Source of the DNA: Vannielia litorea
GTDB lineage: Bacteria; Pseudomonadota; Alphaproteobacteria; Rhodobacterales; Rhodobacteraceae
Assembly: GCF_900142295.1 (NCBI RefSeq)
Contig: NZ_FSRL01000001.1
Span: 1,922,001 to 1,986,000, forward strand
Length of the DNA: 64,000 bases
Direction: 5' to 3'
Below the pieces are notes generated by a model that was not told where the DNA came from, ran no database searches, and was given only the letters and a program-made list of their open reading frames with translations. Of this stretch, positions 28,032 to 35,397 are shown piece after piece. Positions within the stretch are counted from its first letter, which is position 1. Every line of letters starts with the position of its first letter. Both the position numbers and the translations under genes were made by a program.

Positions 28032-28106
28032 GCCCCGTTCGTCTATCGGTTAGGACGCCAGGTTTTCAACCTGGAAAGAGGGGTTCGATTCCCCTACGGG
28101 GTACCA
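28032..28106 (+). tRNA. tRNA-Glu (anticodon TTC)
   Basis: 75 nt including encoded CCA. Acceptor GCCCCGT pairs with ACGGGGT (first pair G-T); D-arm has GGTTAGGAC; anticodon stem CCAGG/CCTGG with loop TTTTCAA gives anticodon TTC; T-arm AGGGG-TTCGATT-CCCCT; discriminator A, then CCA. Its 3' part (from 28090) is the attachment core of the element integrated downstream, which leaves a complete tRNA. Confidence 0.97.
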
Positions 28107-28110
28107 GCCG
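28090..28110 (+). repeat. attL core
   Basis: 21 bp starting TCCCCTACGGGG and ending ACCAGCCG. It spans the 3' T-arm/acceptor half of tRNA-Glu, the CCA and 4 bases beyond. It is identical to 40198-40218 at the far end of the element. Confidence 0.93.
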
Positions 28111-28151
28111 ATTTTTTGTGCCCATGTTTTCAGGCACTTAAAGGCCAAGAT

Positions 28152-28193
28152 TGTCCCACCGGTTAAAACCCGACCGAAAAGTGGGACACTTTT
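28152..28193. repeat. Left-end inverted repeats, possible integrase arm or excisionase sites
   Basis: TGTCCCAC (28152-28159) and GTGGGACACTTTT (28181-28193) are inverted copies of one motif. The second also forms a local palindrome AAAAGTG-GGA-CACTTTT. The same motif, again as an inverted pair, occurs just inside attR (40105-40117 and 40152-40160). It is placed between attL and the integrase stop. Confidence 0.65.
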
Positions 28194-28196
28194 GGA

Positions 28197-29261
28197 CTAC
28201 TTACGTTCTCCCCCCATCTTGGTCAGAGCGGCCTCCGCGCGGACCTTTTGACTGGCGGCTTTCGTGTACCGCGTCACCTCTTTCGAGGTCTGGTGTCCGG
28301 TGATCGCCATGATCTCAAACTCGCTGCATCCAAGCTCGGCCAGTCGAGCGGCCGCGGCCTTCCTCAAACCATGCACAGAACAGTGCGGAAGCCCGGCTTC
28401 ATCGCACCATTTTCGGAAGCGGTTGCCGAAACCGGCGTTGGTGTAGGACCGCCCGTAACCGTTCACCAGAAAGGTCATGTCGCCGGTCGTCGTGGCGGCG
28501 ATGATCCGCTGCAACTCGGGCACCACGGGGATCTCCAGGCGGACCGGGTTGCGGCCCTTTCCCTTTTGCTGCGTGAAGGTCAACCACCCGCCGCGGAGGT
28601 GCTGCTTGCCCAGTAGTACGAGGTCGGAACGGCGCTGCCCGGTGTAGAGCGCGAGGGCCAGCGCCAGCCGGGCAGTCGTGCCAACCGGGTGTTTTTTCTC
28701 ATACGTCTCGATTTCCTCTATCGTCCACGAATGGAAGCCTTCGGGGTTGGAGCGCAGAAATTCCACATCCTTTGCCGGGTTGGCGTCGGCCAGATCATAG
28801 GTCACACCGAAACGGTAAAGCTGGCGGAGCGCCTTCACCATGCTATTGGCAGCCTCGGGCCGGTCGGCCAGCGCATCGCGGCGGGCGCGGATATGGCGGG
28901 GGAGTAGTAGCGCGAAGGGCTTGTCTCCGTCGCCCTTGTTCTCGCAGAACCGCTCCAGGATCGACCGGCGGACTTTCTGTGTCCGAGGGTCGAGTTCCCG
29001 AAACATCGAGGATTTGTAGTACTGAACGCAAAGCCATTTCACGCTGCGTGGCACCACGCTGCCCGGACTCGAGGACCGCTGTTTGGGGGCCTTCGGGCCT
29101 TCCGCTGCCCGGCGGTAGTCGGTCAGAAATTCAGGCGAGCCCAGGGGGCCGCGCAGCCGGACTTTCTGCCCGTGGCGGCGGTAGTAAAGGCGGACGGTCC
29201 CGTGGCGGTCGGTATCCTCCACCACGTATTTCAATCGCATCTTCATAGAGTCCTCGGGCAT
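28197..29261 (-). CDS. int: Tyrosine site-specific recombinase (integrase)
   Basis: 354 aa. Catalyses integration and excision at the tRNA-Glu att core. The N-terminal part (1-90) is basic with an arm-binding-like beta region (HGTVRLYYRRHGQKVRLRG). A SAM-like core-binding domain covers about 85-170. The catalytic domain has Arg I in LYTGQRRSDLV, the HxxR box HGLRKAAAARL, GHQTSKEV, and the nucleophile Tyr in TRYTKAA. It starts immediately after the stop of the AlpA-like gene with no gap, so it is last in the leftward transcript. Its stop lies 87 bp from attL, the usual position. Confidence 0.95.
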   Translation of the reverse strand: MPEDSMKMRLKYVVEDTDRHGTVRLYYRRHGQKVRLRGPLGSPEFLTDYRRAAEGPKAPKQRSSSPGSVVPRSVKWLCVQYYKSSMFRELDPRTQKVRRSILERFCENKGDGDKPFALLLPRHIRARRDALADRPEAANSMVKALRQLYRFGVTYDLADANPAKDVEFLRSNPEGFHSWTIEEIETYEKKHPVGTTARLALALALYTGQRRSDLVLLGKQHLRGGWLTFTQQKGKGRNPVRLEIPVVPELQRIIAATTTGDMTFLVNGYGRSYTNAGFGNRFRKWCDEAGLPHCSVHGLRKAAAARLAELGCSEFEIMAITGHQTSKEVTRYTKAASQKVRAEAALTKMGGERK

Positions 29262-29516
29262 CTATTCGTCCCAAGGATTGTGGTCTGAGTCGTCACCACC
29301 GGGCAAGGCGTCGAAAAATCTGTCCAGAGAACGCACGTCCCAGACGCGCCGCCCGTCGATTTTCTTGGGTTTGGGCATCCGGCCATCCGTGACCAGCGCG
29401 TCGAATTTGGAGGCCCCGACACCGATGTAGGCCGCCGCCTCCACTCGCGACAGGCCGCGCCGCGTGGGCGGCGGCAGAAGGTCGCGGTGGGACGTGGAGG
29501 CGGCGGCTAGGGTCAC
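29262..29516 (-). CDS. AlpA/excisionase-like helix-turn-helix protein
   Basis: 84 aa. Residues 20-70 form a MerR/AlpA-type winged helix: GLSRVEAAAYIGVGASKFD, LVTDGRMPKPKKI, then GRRVWDVRSLDRFF. AlpA-like proteins activate or assist excision of satellites and prophages and often adjoin int. It directly precedes int (0-nt gap) and starts 4 nt after the DUF2190 gene. It is probably the recombination directionality factor or element activator. Confidence 0.85.
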   Translation of the reverse strand: MTLAAASTSHRDLLPPPTRRGLSRVEAAAYIGVGASKFDALVTDGRMPKPKKIDGRRVWDVRSLDRFFDALPGGDDSDHNPWDE

Positions 29517-29520
29517 TGGT

Positions 29521-29844
29521 TTAAACGCTCAGTCGAACCCGGGCAGTGCCCGAAGGGTTGCCCGCCGCTGCGACGGCATGGCCGATGAAGGTGTTATCAG
29601 TGGCCGTCACGGTCACTTCGCCTTCGGTGGCATCCCAATAGACGGCAGCACCCACGGTCACGACATCGGTGCTGGCCTTCGGAAGCTCGAAGACTCCCAG
29701 CGTCTGGATGGTCACATCTTCACCAGAGGCAGCATCGCCGGAGGCTACGCCAAAGAGGGCGCCGACCAGGACACCCTCCCCGGACGCCACGGCAGCCGGG
29801 GCGGCAACGGTGATTGCCTCGCCCTTTTGCACAAAGTTCTTCAT
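29521..29844 (-). CDS. DUF2190 family phage protein (capsid-associated)
   Basis: 107 aa from ATG 29844 with GGGACC-type spacing after the gpW-like stop; longer frames overlap that gene. Starts MKNFVQKGEAITVAAPAA and continues GVLVGALFGVASGDA, VGAAVYWDATEGEVT and FIGHAVAAAGNPSGTARVRL, the DUF2190 pattern. DUF2190 proteins are small beta proteins found beside major capsid genes of lambda- and Mu-like phages, probably capsid decoration or stabilisation. Here it ends the head gene module. Confidence 0.88.
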   Translation of the reverse strand: MKNFVQKGEAITVAAPAAVASGEGVLVGALFGVASGDAASGEDVTIQTLGVFELPKASTDVVTVGAAVYWDATEGEVTVTATDNTFIGHAVAAAGNPSGTARVRLSV

Positions 29845-29845
29845 T

Positions 29846-30076
29846 TCAGGTCCCTTTCGAGGTCTGGAAGGTGATGGTTGCCGGGCGGGATTGCCCGGCA
29901 ACCTGCCGTTCGAGGTCGGCAATATAGGCGGCGAGACGGGGTGCGGAGGCTCGGGTGTATTCGATCCGCTCGCCGTTCTGATCGACGTAGACCAGGGCGG
30001 CCTCACCGATCATGAGGCGGTGATAGGCGGCCCGTGCCTCCGCAAGCTGTTCAGCCGTGGTCGCCGTGGTCGCCAT
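29846..30076 (-). CDS. gpW-like head-tail connector protein
   Basis: 76 aa from ATG 30076, overlapping the capsid gene stop by one base (TGATG). It is helical with AEARAAYHRLMIGEAALVYV and TRASAPRLAAYIADLERQV, the size and helix-strand-helix layout of lambda gpW/Phage_head_tail families. gpW closes the portal after packaging and provides the interface for tails. Retention of a connector but no tail gene in this element is what a tail-hijacking satellite needs. Confidence 0.8.
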   Translation of the reverse strand: MATTATTAEQLAEARAAYHRLMIGEAALVYVDQNGERIEYTRASAPRLAAYIADLERQVAGQSRPATITFQTSKGT

Positions 30077-31986
30077 CAGGCGGCGCCCTCGTTGAAGTAG
30101 GCCCCGCGCCAGTCGAGCCATCCGGCACCGAAGTCGAGGAATGCCCGATACTTCATGCCGAGGGTGTCCCATGCTTCCGTCCGCTGAATCTGGACACCTT
30201 GCGCGGCGGAAAGGTATCCGAACTGGAGCGCCGGCAGTCGGGCCGGATCAGCGAAGATGAACCACCGATCATCGGTGATGCGAGGCTCCACCAGGAGCGT
30301 CAGCTTGCCTGTGAAGGGATTCACATCGTCCACGGACGCCGCATAGATCGACGCCAACAGCGACTCTGCAGCCGTCTCCAATTCCGGCCCGACCAGAAGG
30401 TATTTGGGCTTGGAGTTGATGAGAGTCTTCCCGTCGAGCCCTTTGAAGCCCCGCATCGCTTTGCGGGCCAGGTCCAGCGTGGTAACGGAGGGGTCGGCTC
30501 CGGTATCGGCGAGGTTGCCCCGGGTGCTGTGGAAGACGGCGGTGCCGTCCGACAGGCTCGGATTGCTGGTGAGCAGGTCCACCAGAATGTCGGCCTCGGT
30601 CTGCGCGGCGGCCTCGCCAAAGGCGGCGGTCATGTCGCCCAGAAGGCCCAGATCGTCGTCGATCAGAAGTTGCCGGGATACGGTGAGACCACGCGCATAG
30701 GTCTTGAGGCGCATGGTCTCGCCGTTCTCGGCGCGGCTGGTGTGGGTGATTTCGCCGTGTTCGTCGATCTCCTCCAAGCGGCCCATCTCGCCAAGCCGGA
30801 TCGAGGTCGACTCCTTGAAGTTGGAAAGCGTGCGCTGGCGGCACAGGCTCTTGAGGGGCGACTCGGCTGCCTTGTAGGTGTCCAGGGCAACCTTGTTCAT
30901 GGCGTTGGAAACCACCAGGGGGAAATCGCTGGTGCCGTGGGCGGCCCGCTGGAACGTCTCATCGGCGGACATGCCCCGATGCGACACGCCAGCCCGGGAA
31001 AGAGCCGAGCGGGCCAAGTCGAGCATCGAGTCGCCCAGATATTGGCGAGACACTTCCGGGCATTCGCCACCGGCCATACGCGTTGCCACGGCGTCCGCTT
31101 GGCGCCGCGTGATGACCGCCGGATCGTCGTTCTGGGGCGCGGTCGTGCGAATGACCGGCGTGGAGCGGGTCTGCATGTGATCGAAGATCGCGGCCTTGGC
31201 GGCGTCCACCGTGGCCTCTTGGTCGATCAGATCGTCAGCGATTTCCGCGCCGAGGCCAGCCGAGCGGACCAGGGTGCGGATCTCGGACCGGCGGGTGCGC
31301 TCGGCATCCTCCGGCGGGGTTACGGTTTGGGTGTTGGGCATGGTGCCTCCTGTCGCGGCGCGGTTACTAGGGTTACCGCCCAGCCGCGCCGTTGCGCTGG
31401 GGGCTGTTTCGGAGCGGACTCGCGCGGCCCTGTCAGCCGGGTCCGGGGTCAAGCTGATCTCTCGAAGGGTCCAAGATGCGGGGCGGCGAACACGTTGGCC
31501 GTTCTCGTGCGTTTCACGCCACGCGGCGACCGCGTAACCGATGCTCACCCCTGTCAGGGTGCCTTCGGCGACCCGTTCAACAATGGGAGCGGCGTCTTCG
31601 GCTGCGGACAGGCGCAGAGTGGCCAAGAGCTTGTCGCCGTCCACCCGAAGGCTCTGAACAATCCCAACCACATCACGGGCGCTCGCACCCCGATGGGAGT
31701 CATAGACCGGCAGATCAGTCACCGCGGAGAGGTCCAGCGTGGCCATGTCCAACGTCTCGGCGTAGGCCACGCCGCGCGCATCCTTGCGCATCACCGGGGC
31801 CTGGGTGGCCGCGATCACCTCAACCGTCATCGTGTCGGGGTCCCAGGTCGTGGGTGCTGTCGTTGCAGCCCGGGTGACGTGGGTGGCGTCGGCCCACAGG
31901 TCAGGCGGGTTCGCGTGACTATCGTCAAAGATCGCTGCGGGCGGACCGTAGGTTTTGACGCTGGTGGCATACCGATCGAGGCTCAT
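30076..31986 (-). CDS. Prohead protease-major capsid protein fusion
   Basis: 636 aa from ATG 31986, which overlaps the portal stop (ATGA). Residues about 55-200 are a caudovirus prohead protease (S78-like): catalytic His in LPVYDSHRG and Ser in LTGVSIGYAV. After a Pro/Arg-rich linker and a helical delta-like region (about 230-330), residues 330-636 form an HK97-type major capsid protein with RLGEMGRLEEIDEHGE, RLKTYARGLTVSRQLL and KYLLVGPELE. In many phages these are two genes. The fusion would couple maturation to assembly, with the protease acting as N-terminal scaffold to be cut off. Confidence 0.9.
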   Translation of the reverse strand: MSLDRYATSVKTYGPPAAIFDDSHANPPDLWADATHVTRAATTAPTTWDPDTMTVEVIAATQAPVMRKDARGVAYAETLDMATLDLSAVTDLPVYDSHRGASARDVVGIVQSLRVDGDKLLATLRLSAAEDAAPIVERVAEGTLTGVSIGYAVAAWRETHENGQRVRRPASWTLREISLTPDPADRAARVRSETAPSATARLGGNPSNRAATGGTMPNTQTVTPPEDAERTRRSEIRTLVRSAGLGAEIADDLIDQEATVDAAKAAIFDHMQTRSTPVIRTTAPQNDDPAVITRRQADAVATRMAGGECPEVSRQYLGDSMLDLARSALSRAGVSHRGMSADETFQRAAHGTSDFPLVVSNAMNKVALDTYKAAESPLKSLCRQRTLSNFKESTSIRLGEMGRLEEIDEHGEITHTSRAENGETMRLKTYARGLTVSRQLLIDDDLGLLGDMTAAFGEAAAQTEADILVDLLTSNPSLSDGTAVFHSTRGNLADTGADPSVTTLDLARKAMRGFKGLDGKTLINSKPKYLLVGPELETAAESLLASIYAASVDDVNPFTGKLTLLVEPRITDDRWFIFADPARLPALQFGYLSAAQGVQIQRTEAWDTLGMKYRAFLDFGAGWLDWRGAYFNEGAA

Positions 31987-33365
31987 TCGACAAACTCCTT
32001 TTCGGGGTTGGAGAAGTTCAGGCCAAGGGCGGCCTCGCGTTCCCGGTCTGCTGCGATCTCGGCGTCGAGGTCGGCGATGTTCCAGCCAAGGCTTGCTACG
32101 GCTTGGCGGCGCGAGGTCAGCCCGGCACCAAGCATTTCCTTGAGGGCGGCCACATCCTTTGCCGGGTCTACTTGCATCGGGCGGGGCGCCAGCCATTCGG
32201 CTTTGAGTGCGGGCTCCAGATCGGCAACGTCCAGCCGCCCCGAGATGTATTCGTGGGCGATGACCCTGCGGAACGCGGGGGCGAGAAACTGCGGGACCAA
32301 GGCGTGATACTGGAATTGCTCCACCTTCGCGCGAAAAGGCAGAAGCCCAGCCCGCAGGCTCGAATAGTTCGCGCCGCTCAGATCGCCGTCCAAGAGGTGC
32401 TGAGGGACACCTAGGCCAGCGGCAATCTGCCCAAGGGTCAGCTTGGCGAAGGCAATGGAGTCCTTGGCTTCGGTGGGCGAATTGAACTTGATGTCTGTGC
32501 CTGCGGGAAGGACCCGAACCACGCCGGGCTCTAAGCTGAGGTCCGCCAGTCCATCGGCGTCGGGGAAGGCACCGCCACCGTTCAGGTTGTTTTGGTCGGT
32601 GACGAACCCGGCGTGCATCGCGGCAATCTTCGCACCGACCAGGAGCGCGTCTTGCAGTTGGTCGAACTCGTTGACCGTCAAGAGGATTGGGGCCAGCCAC
32701 GAGACCCCGCGCACCTGTCCGGCACCAAGGGGCTTGAAGATGTGGAGCATGTCTTCGGCGGGCACGCGCACAGGCTGCCCGGCGGTCGGGAATAGCTCGG
32801 TCGGGCGATGCGGCTGGACATGATAGGCCACACGGCGGCCCAATTGGTCGAACTCCACACCCGCCGCGATGTAGCCGCCATTACCGAGGTCCCGAGTGAT
32901 CGACTCGTCCACCATTTCTGCCGGGATAAGGCGAAGCCGGACGCCTTCGGGCCCTTCCTCAATCATGGCGAAGGCTTCGCCATCCACGATCACAGCTTCC
33001 ACCACTGCGGCGGTCATGCCCCGAAAATCAGTCCGACCCTCGGCGTCAATCTCGGCGGCCCGGGCATTGAAGTGCGAGTCGATTACCGGGCGGAGGTCGG
33101 TGTCGGGGTGACTCGAGTTTGCTTCGATACCTGCCCCCACTGTCTCCGCCACCCATGCACCTACGGCGTTCCTCAGGTAGCCGTTGTTGGCGTAGGCATG
33201 GCGAGCCCTAGCGCGGATCGGTGCGGCAGCGGCGATGGTCTCAGCACCGACCGGCCCGGACGCACGGAACCCATGTGCCCGGCGTCCGCCAGTTTCTGCA
33301 TCGAAGCTACGGCGGATCGGTGCGGGGGCGGCTTGGCGGCGAAAGATGCGGTCAATGAGGCTCAT
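31983..33365 (-). CDS. Phage portal protein, lambda family
   Basis: 460 aa from ATG 33365 (MSLIDRIFRR), overlapping the upstream gene by 4 bp; upstream frames are not phage-like. Forms the dodecameric ring at one capsid vertex through which DNA is packaged. It shows lambda gpB-family features: ARARHAYANNGYLRNAVGAWV near the N-terminus, FRGMTAAVVEAVIVDGEAFAM (shown in part), EDMLHIFKPLGAGQVRGVSWL, and TLGQIAAGLGVPQHLLDGDLSGANYSS. Length is near the family norm (about 500). It is the first structural gene after two small proteins. Confidence 0.93.
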   Translation of the reverse strand: MSLIDRIFRRQAAPAPIRRSFDAETGGRRAHGFRASGPVGAETIAAAAPIRARARHAYANNGYLRNAVGAWVAETVGAGIEANSSHPDTDLRPVIDSHFNARAAEIDAEGRTDFRGMTAAVVEAVIVDGEAFAMIEEGPEGVRLRLIPAEMVDESITRDLGNGGYIAAGVEFDQLGRRVAYHVQPHRPTELFPTAGQPVRVPAEDMLHIFKPLGAGQVRGVSWLAPILLTVNEFDQLQDALLVGAKIAAMHAGFVTDQNNLNGGGAFPDADGLADLSLEPGVVRVLPAGTDIKFNSPTEAKDSIAFAKLTLGQIAAGLGVPQHLLDGDLSGANYSSLRAGLLPFRAKVEQFQYHALVPQFLAPAFRRVIAHEYISGRLDVADLEPALKAEWLAPRPMQVDPAKDVAALKEMLGAGLTSRRQAVASLGWNIADLDAEIAADREREAALGLNFSNPEKEFVE

Positions 33366-33895
33366 TGGTCGTCGGGCTCCAGACAATGCAGGAAGGGGCA
33401 CAGGGTGGCCGAGATGGGCCACCGCGCGACAAAGGCGGTGTGAACATTGCCAAGCGCCGGGCGGCCCCGTGTCTCGGGCTCATAAGGCGACCAGTCGGGC
33501 AATGTGATCGGGCGGCACCAGGCAGCCCGGATACCCGCTCGCACGGGTTGCCCAGGCGCGATGATGTGAACGAAGGCCAGCGCCAGGTCGAAATCCTCGC
33601 CCTCACGGATTGCGGCCAGAGTTTCCGGCAGCGCCGCAACGTGGAAGCCCGGGCGTATCTCCATCGCGGGGCCACGCTCCACGCCATAGTCGCGCAGGAC
33701 TTGGAGACAACAGGCAAACGCCGCTTCGCCAAGTTCTAGGCGACGGGGTCTGCCCGCCCCCGGTGTCGCTGCATGGCCGAGAAGTCCAGTTTGGGCGGCG
33801 CCCTTCACCCGGGCGAATATAGCGTCGGCAGCCGGACCACTTTGGCCGAATGAAGCCGCGATTGCATCTGAGATTTGGCGGACTGTGAAACTCAT
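33362..33895 (-). CDS. Element protein with N-terminal winged-helix-like region
   Basis: 177 aa from ATG 33895, overlapping both neighbours by 4 bp (ATGA). Residues 1-65 (VRQISDAIAASF, IFARVKGAAQTGLLG, GRPRRLELGEAAFAC) look like a winged helix that reads DNA, as in MerR-like or packaging-control proteins. The remainder, with FHVAALPETLAAIREGEDFD and a Cys/Trp-rich end, is not recognised. It might regulate the head operon or redirect helper functions; this is inference from position between the operon start and the portal gene. Confidence 0.6.
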   Translation of the reverse strand: MSFTVRQISDAIAASFGQSGPAADAIFARVKGAAQTGLLGHAATPGAGRPRRLELGEAAFACCLQVLRDYGVERGPAMEIRPGFHVAALPETLAAIREGEDFDLALAFVHIIAPGQPVRAGIRAAWCRPITLPDWSPYEPETRGRPALGNVHTAFVARWPISATLCPFLHCLEPDDQ

Positions 33896-34161
33896 GCGAA
33901 TTTTCCCAGAGGACTCCCGGGAATTTTGAAGCGCATGATCCATCCGGGAATTTCCCGATATTCCGGCACATCTGAGTCTCGAAGGCGGCCATTCGTCATA
34001 AAGGCGAACCAGTCTTTTGGAATGCCATAGCCGAGTTGCCGAAATGCCCTTTCAAGGATGCCGTGCAGCACCTCGGGGCGTTCATTCGCGTAGGCGGCAG
34101 TGATAGCTCTCGCGAGATCAAGTGGCGTCATAGACTTTATTTTTCTCTCAATCTCGCTCAT
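33892..34161 (-). CDS. Small element protein of unknown function
   Basis: 89 aa from ATG 34161 (MSEIERKIKSMTPLDLARAI) with an AGGGAGTGAC-type ribosome site just upstream. Helical N-terminal half, then LGYGIPKDWFAFMTNGRL and GWIMRFKIPGSPLGKF. Unrecognised family. First gene of the leftward head operon, divergent from the cargo gene region. Confidence 0.6.
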   Translation of the reverse strand: MSEIERKIKSMTPLDLARAITAAYANERPEVLHGILERAFRQLGYGIPKDWFAFMTNGRLRDSDVPEYREIPGWIMRFKIPGSPLGKFA

Positions 34162-34535
34162 GTCACTCCCTCTCTGGTGTGGTTGGTCGGCGGGGTGGAC
34201 CTCACCCCTGAAATCTTCCCCCGCCGACCGGCGTGCTGAAAGGACACCCCAGAAATATATCATCGGCATTTAGGATGCCGCGAGTAATTTGTTTGTCTCA
34301 TATCGTCTCAGCGAACCCAAAACCGAGGAAATAATTTTATGTTGGGGCAATATGGTCCCATCTGCGTTCCGGGATTCACTCTCCGTGTGAAACTAAATGA
34401 ATCAAATCCCGAGGTTGAAGGGCAAGGTGCGAATCGGAGCCCCCTAATCTTCCCTCTGAGTCAAAGTGCGTTTTGGCCTTCTCGCCATGAAACGTTCTGC
34501 GGAAATCTAAGAAGTGCGGACGCTGGAAGATTCTG
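34162..34535. other. Divergent control region inside the satellite
   Basis: 374 bp, visibly richer in A/T than the rest of the element. It must carry the promoter of the leftward head operon and that of the forward cargo gene. A 65-codon forward frame (34339-34536) ends in TGATG overlapping the cargo ATG. It could be a leader peptide, but its composition gives no support. Confidence 0.5.
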
Positions 34536-35378
34536 ATGGAAACCTCCGCCAAACTTCGGCAGCCTCAGCATGACCTAAGCTGGACTAGGGGTAGAAAGTT
34601 GGACCGTCGAACAGAGAGATTTTTTGAAGCATATGATGACTGCGCTCGACGCGTAATATATGCAAGAAGCGAAGACTTCACTAGATACCTGAGGATGTGG
34701 TTCGCTTGCTTTGATGACGCGCCACTCTTGATCCTGAATGAAGTGAACCGGTTGCAGAGCCTCTCCGATTGGGAGGACGTGGAGAAAAACGTAGTGCGGG
34801 AGCCTGGGAGCTTTGTTGGTTCGGGCGAATTGAACTGGCCAGATAGGTCGGAAGATCGCCTAAGCAATCAACTGGCGACCTTGAGGGAGCTAGCGAACGG
34901 AAACCTGGTTCCTCACGACTTCGCCTTCAACTACTTTTATTCTGGCGACAACAACATTGATCGCACTGTTCAGGAGATGGCCGCCAACCTGTTCGAGCCT
35001 CACGCAGAGGAACTGCGGCGCCGGTTATACAATCTAGCCGAAGATGCAGCCGAGTTGGCTGAGGCCGCTCCAGCTTCAGACAGAATGGTTGCTTTGGATC
35101 ACAACTCTGCGCAGTTCACCCAGGCGATTGAGAGATTGGGTGAAGTCCAAGTGAAACTCCGAGAAAACAATCAAATTGACCCGGATGACAAAGCAAGAAT
35201 TCAGGTTGAAATTGTGTCTGGAATCGAAATCCTCAAGGCTCCCAAAACTCGCGTTGAAGCCGCAAAGGTGATGCTGTTGGGGGCCTTGGGATGGTTGGCG
35301 CTGGAGTTCGCCTCTTCCGGGCTTGGTATGGCTGCGGAAGCGGCATATCGGGCTGTTTCAACGCTGTTGGGGTTCTAA
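34536..35378 (+). CDS. Lower-GC cargo gene, unknown; candidate defence or superinfection function
   Basis: 280 aa, the only forward-strand gene in the element, inserted between the head operon and terL. Residues 1-235 are soluble and helical, with YDDCARRVIYARSEDFTRYLR (in part), a FNYFYSGDNNIDRTVQEM region and an acidic helix; no motif of known enzymes is seen. Residues about 240-278 hold one or two hydrophobic segments (VMLLGALGWLALEFASS). Codon use and GC are clearly lower than in flanking genes, which marks a recent, independent acquisition. Position and soluble-sensor plus membrane-tail layout resemble accessory anti-phage genes of satellites, but this is a hypothesis. Confidence 0.65.
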   Translation: METSAKLRQPQHDLSWTRGRKLDRRTERFFEAYDDCARRVIYARSEDFTRYLRMWFACFDDAPLLILNEVNRLQSLSDWEDVEKNVVREPGSFVGSGELNWPDRSEDRLSNQLATLRELANGNLVPHDFAFNYFYSGDNNIDRTVQEMAANLFEPHAEELRRRLYNLAEDAAELAEAAPASDRMVALDHNSAQFTQAIERLGEVQVKLRENNQIDPDDKARIQVEIVSGIEILKAPKTRVEAAKVMLLGALGWLALEFASSGLGMAAEAAYRAVSTLLGF

Positions 35379-35397
35379 GTAGTTGCCTCCTGACGGG

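Noticed and set aside
34339..34536. 65-codon forward gene before the cargo gene
   Set aside because: Overlap TGATG is suggestive, but there is no ribosome site, no domain and an irregular composition; kept only as a note in the intergenic entry.
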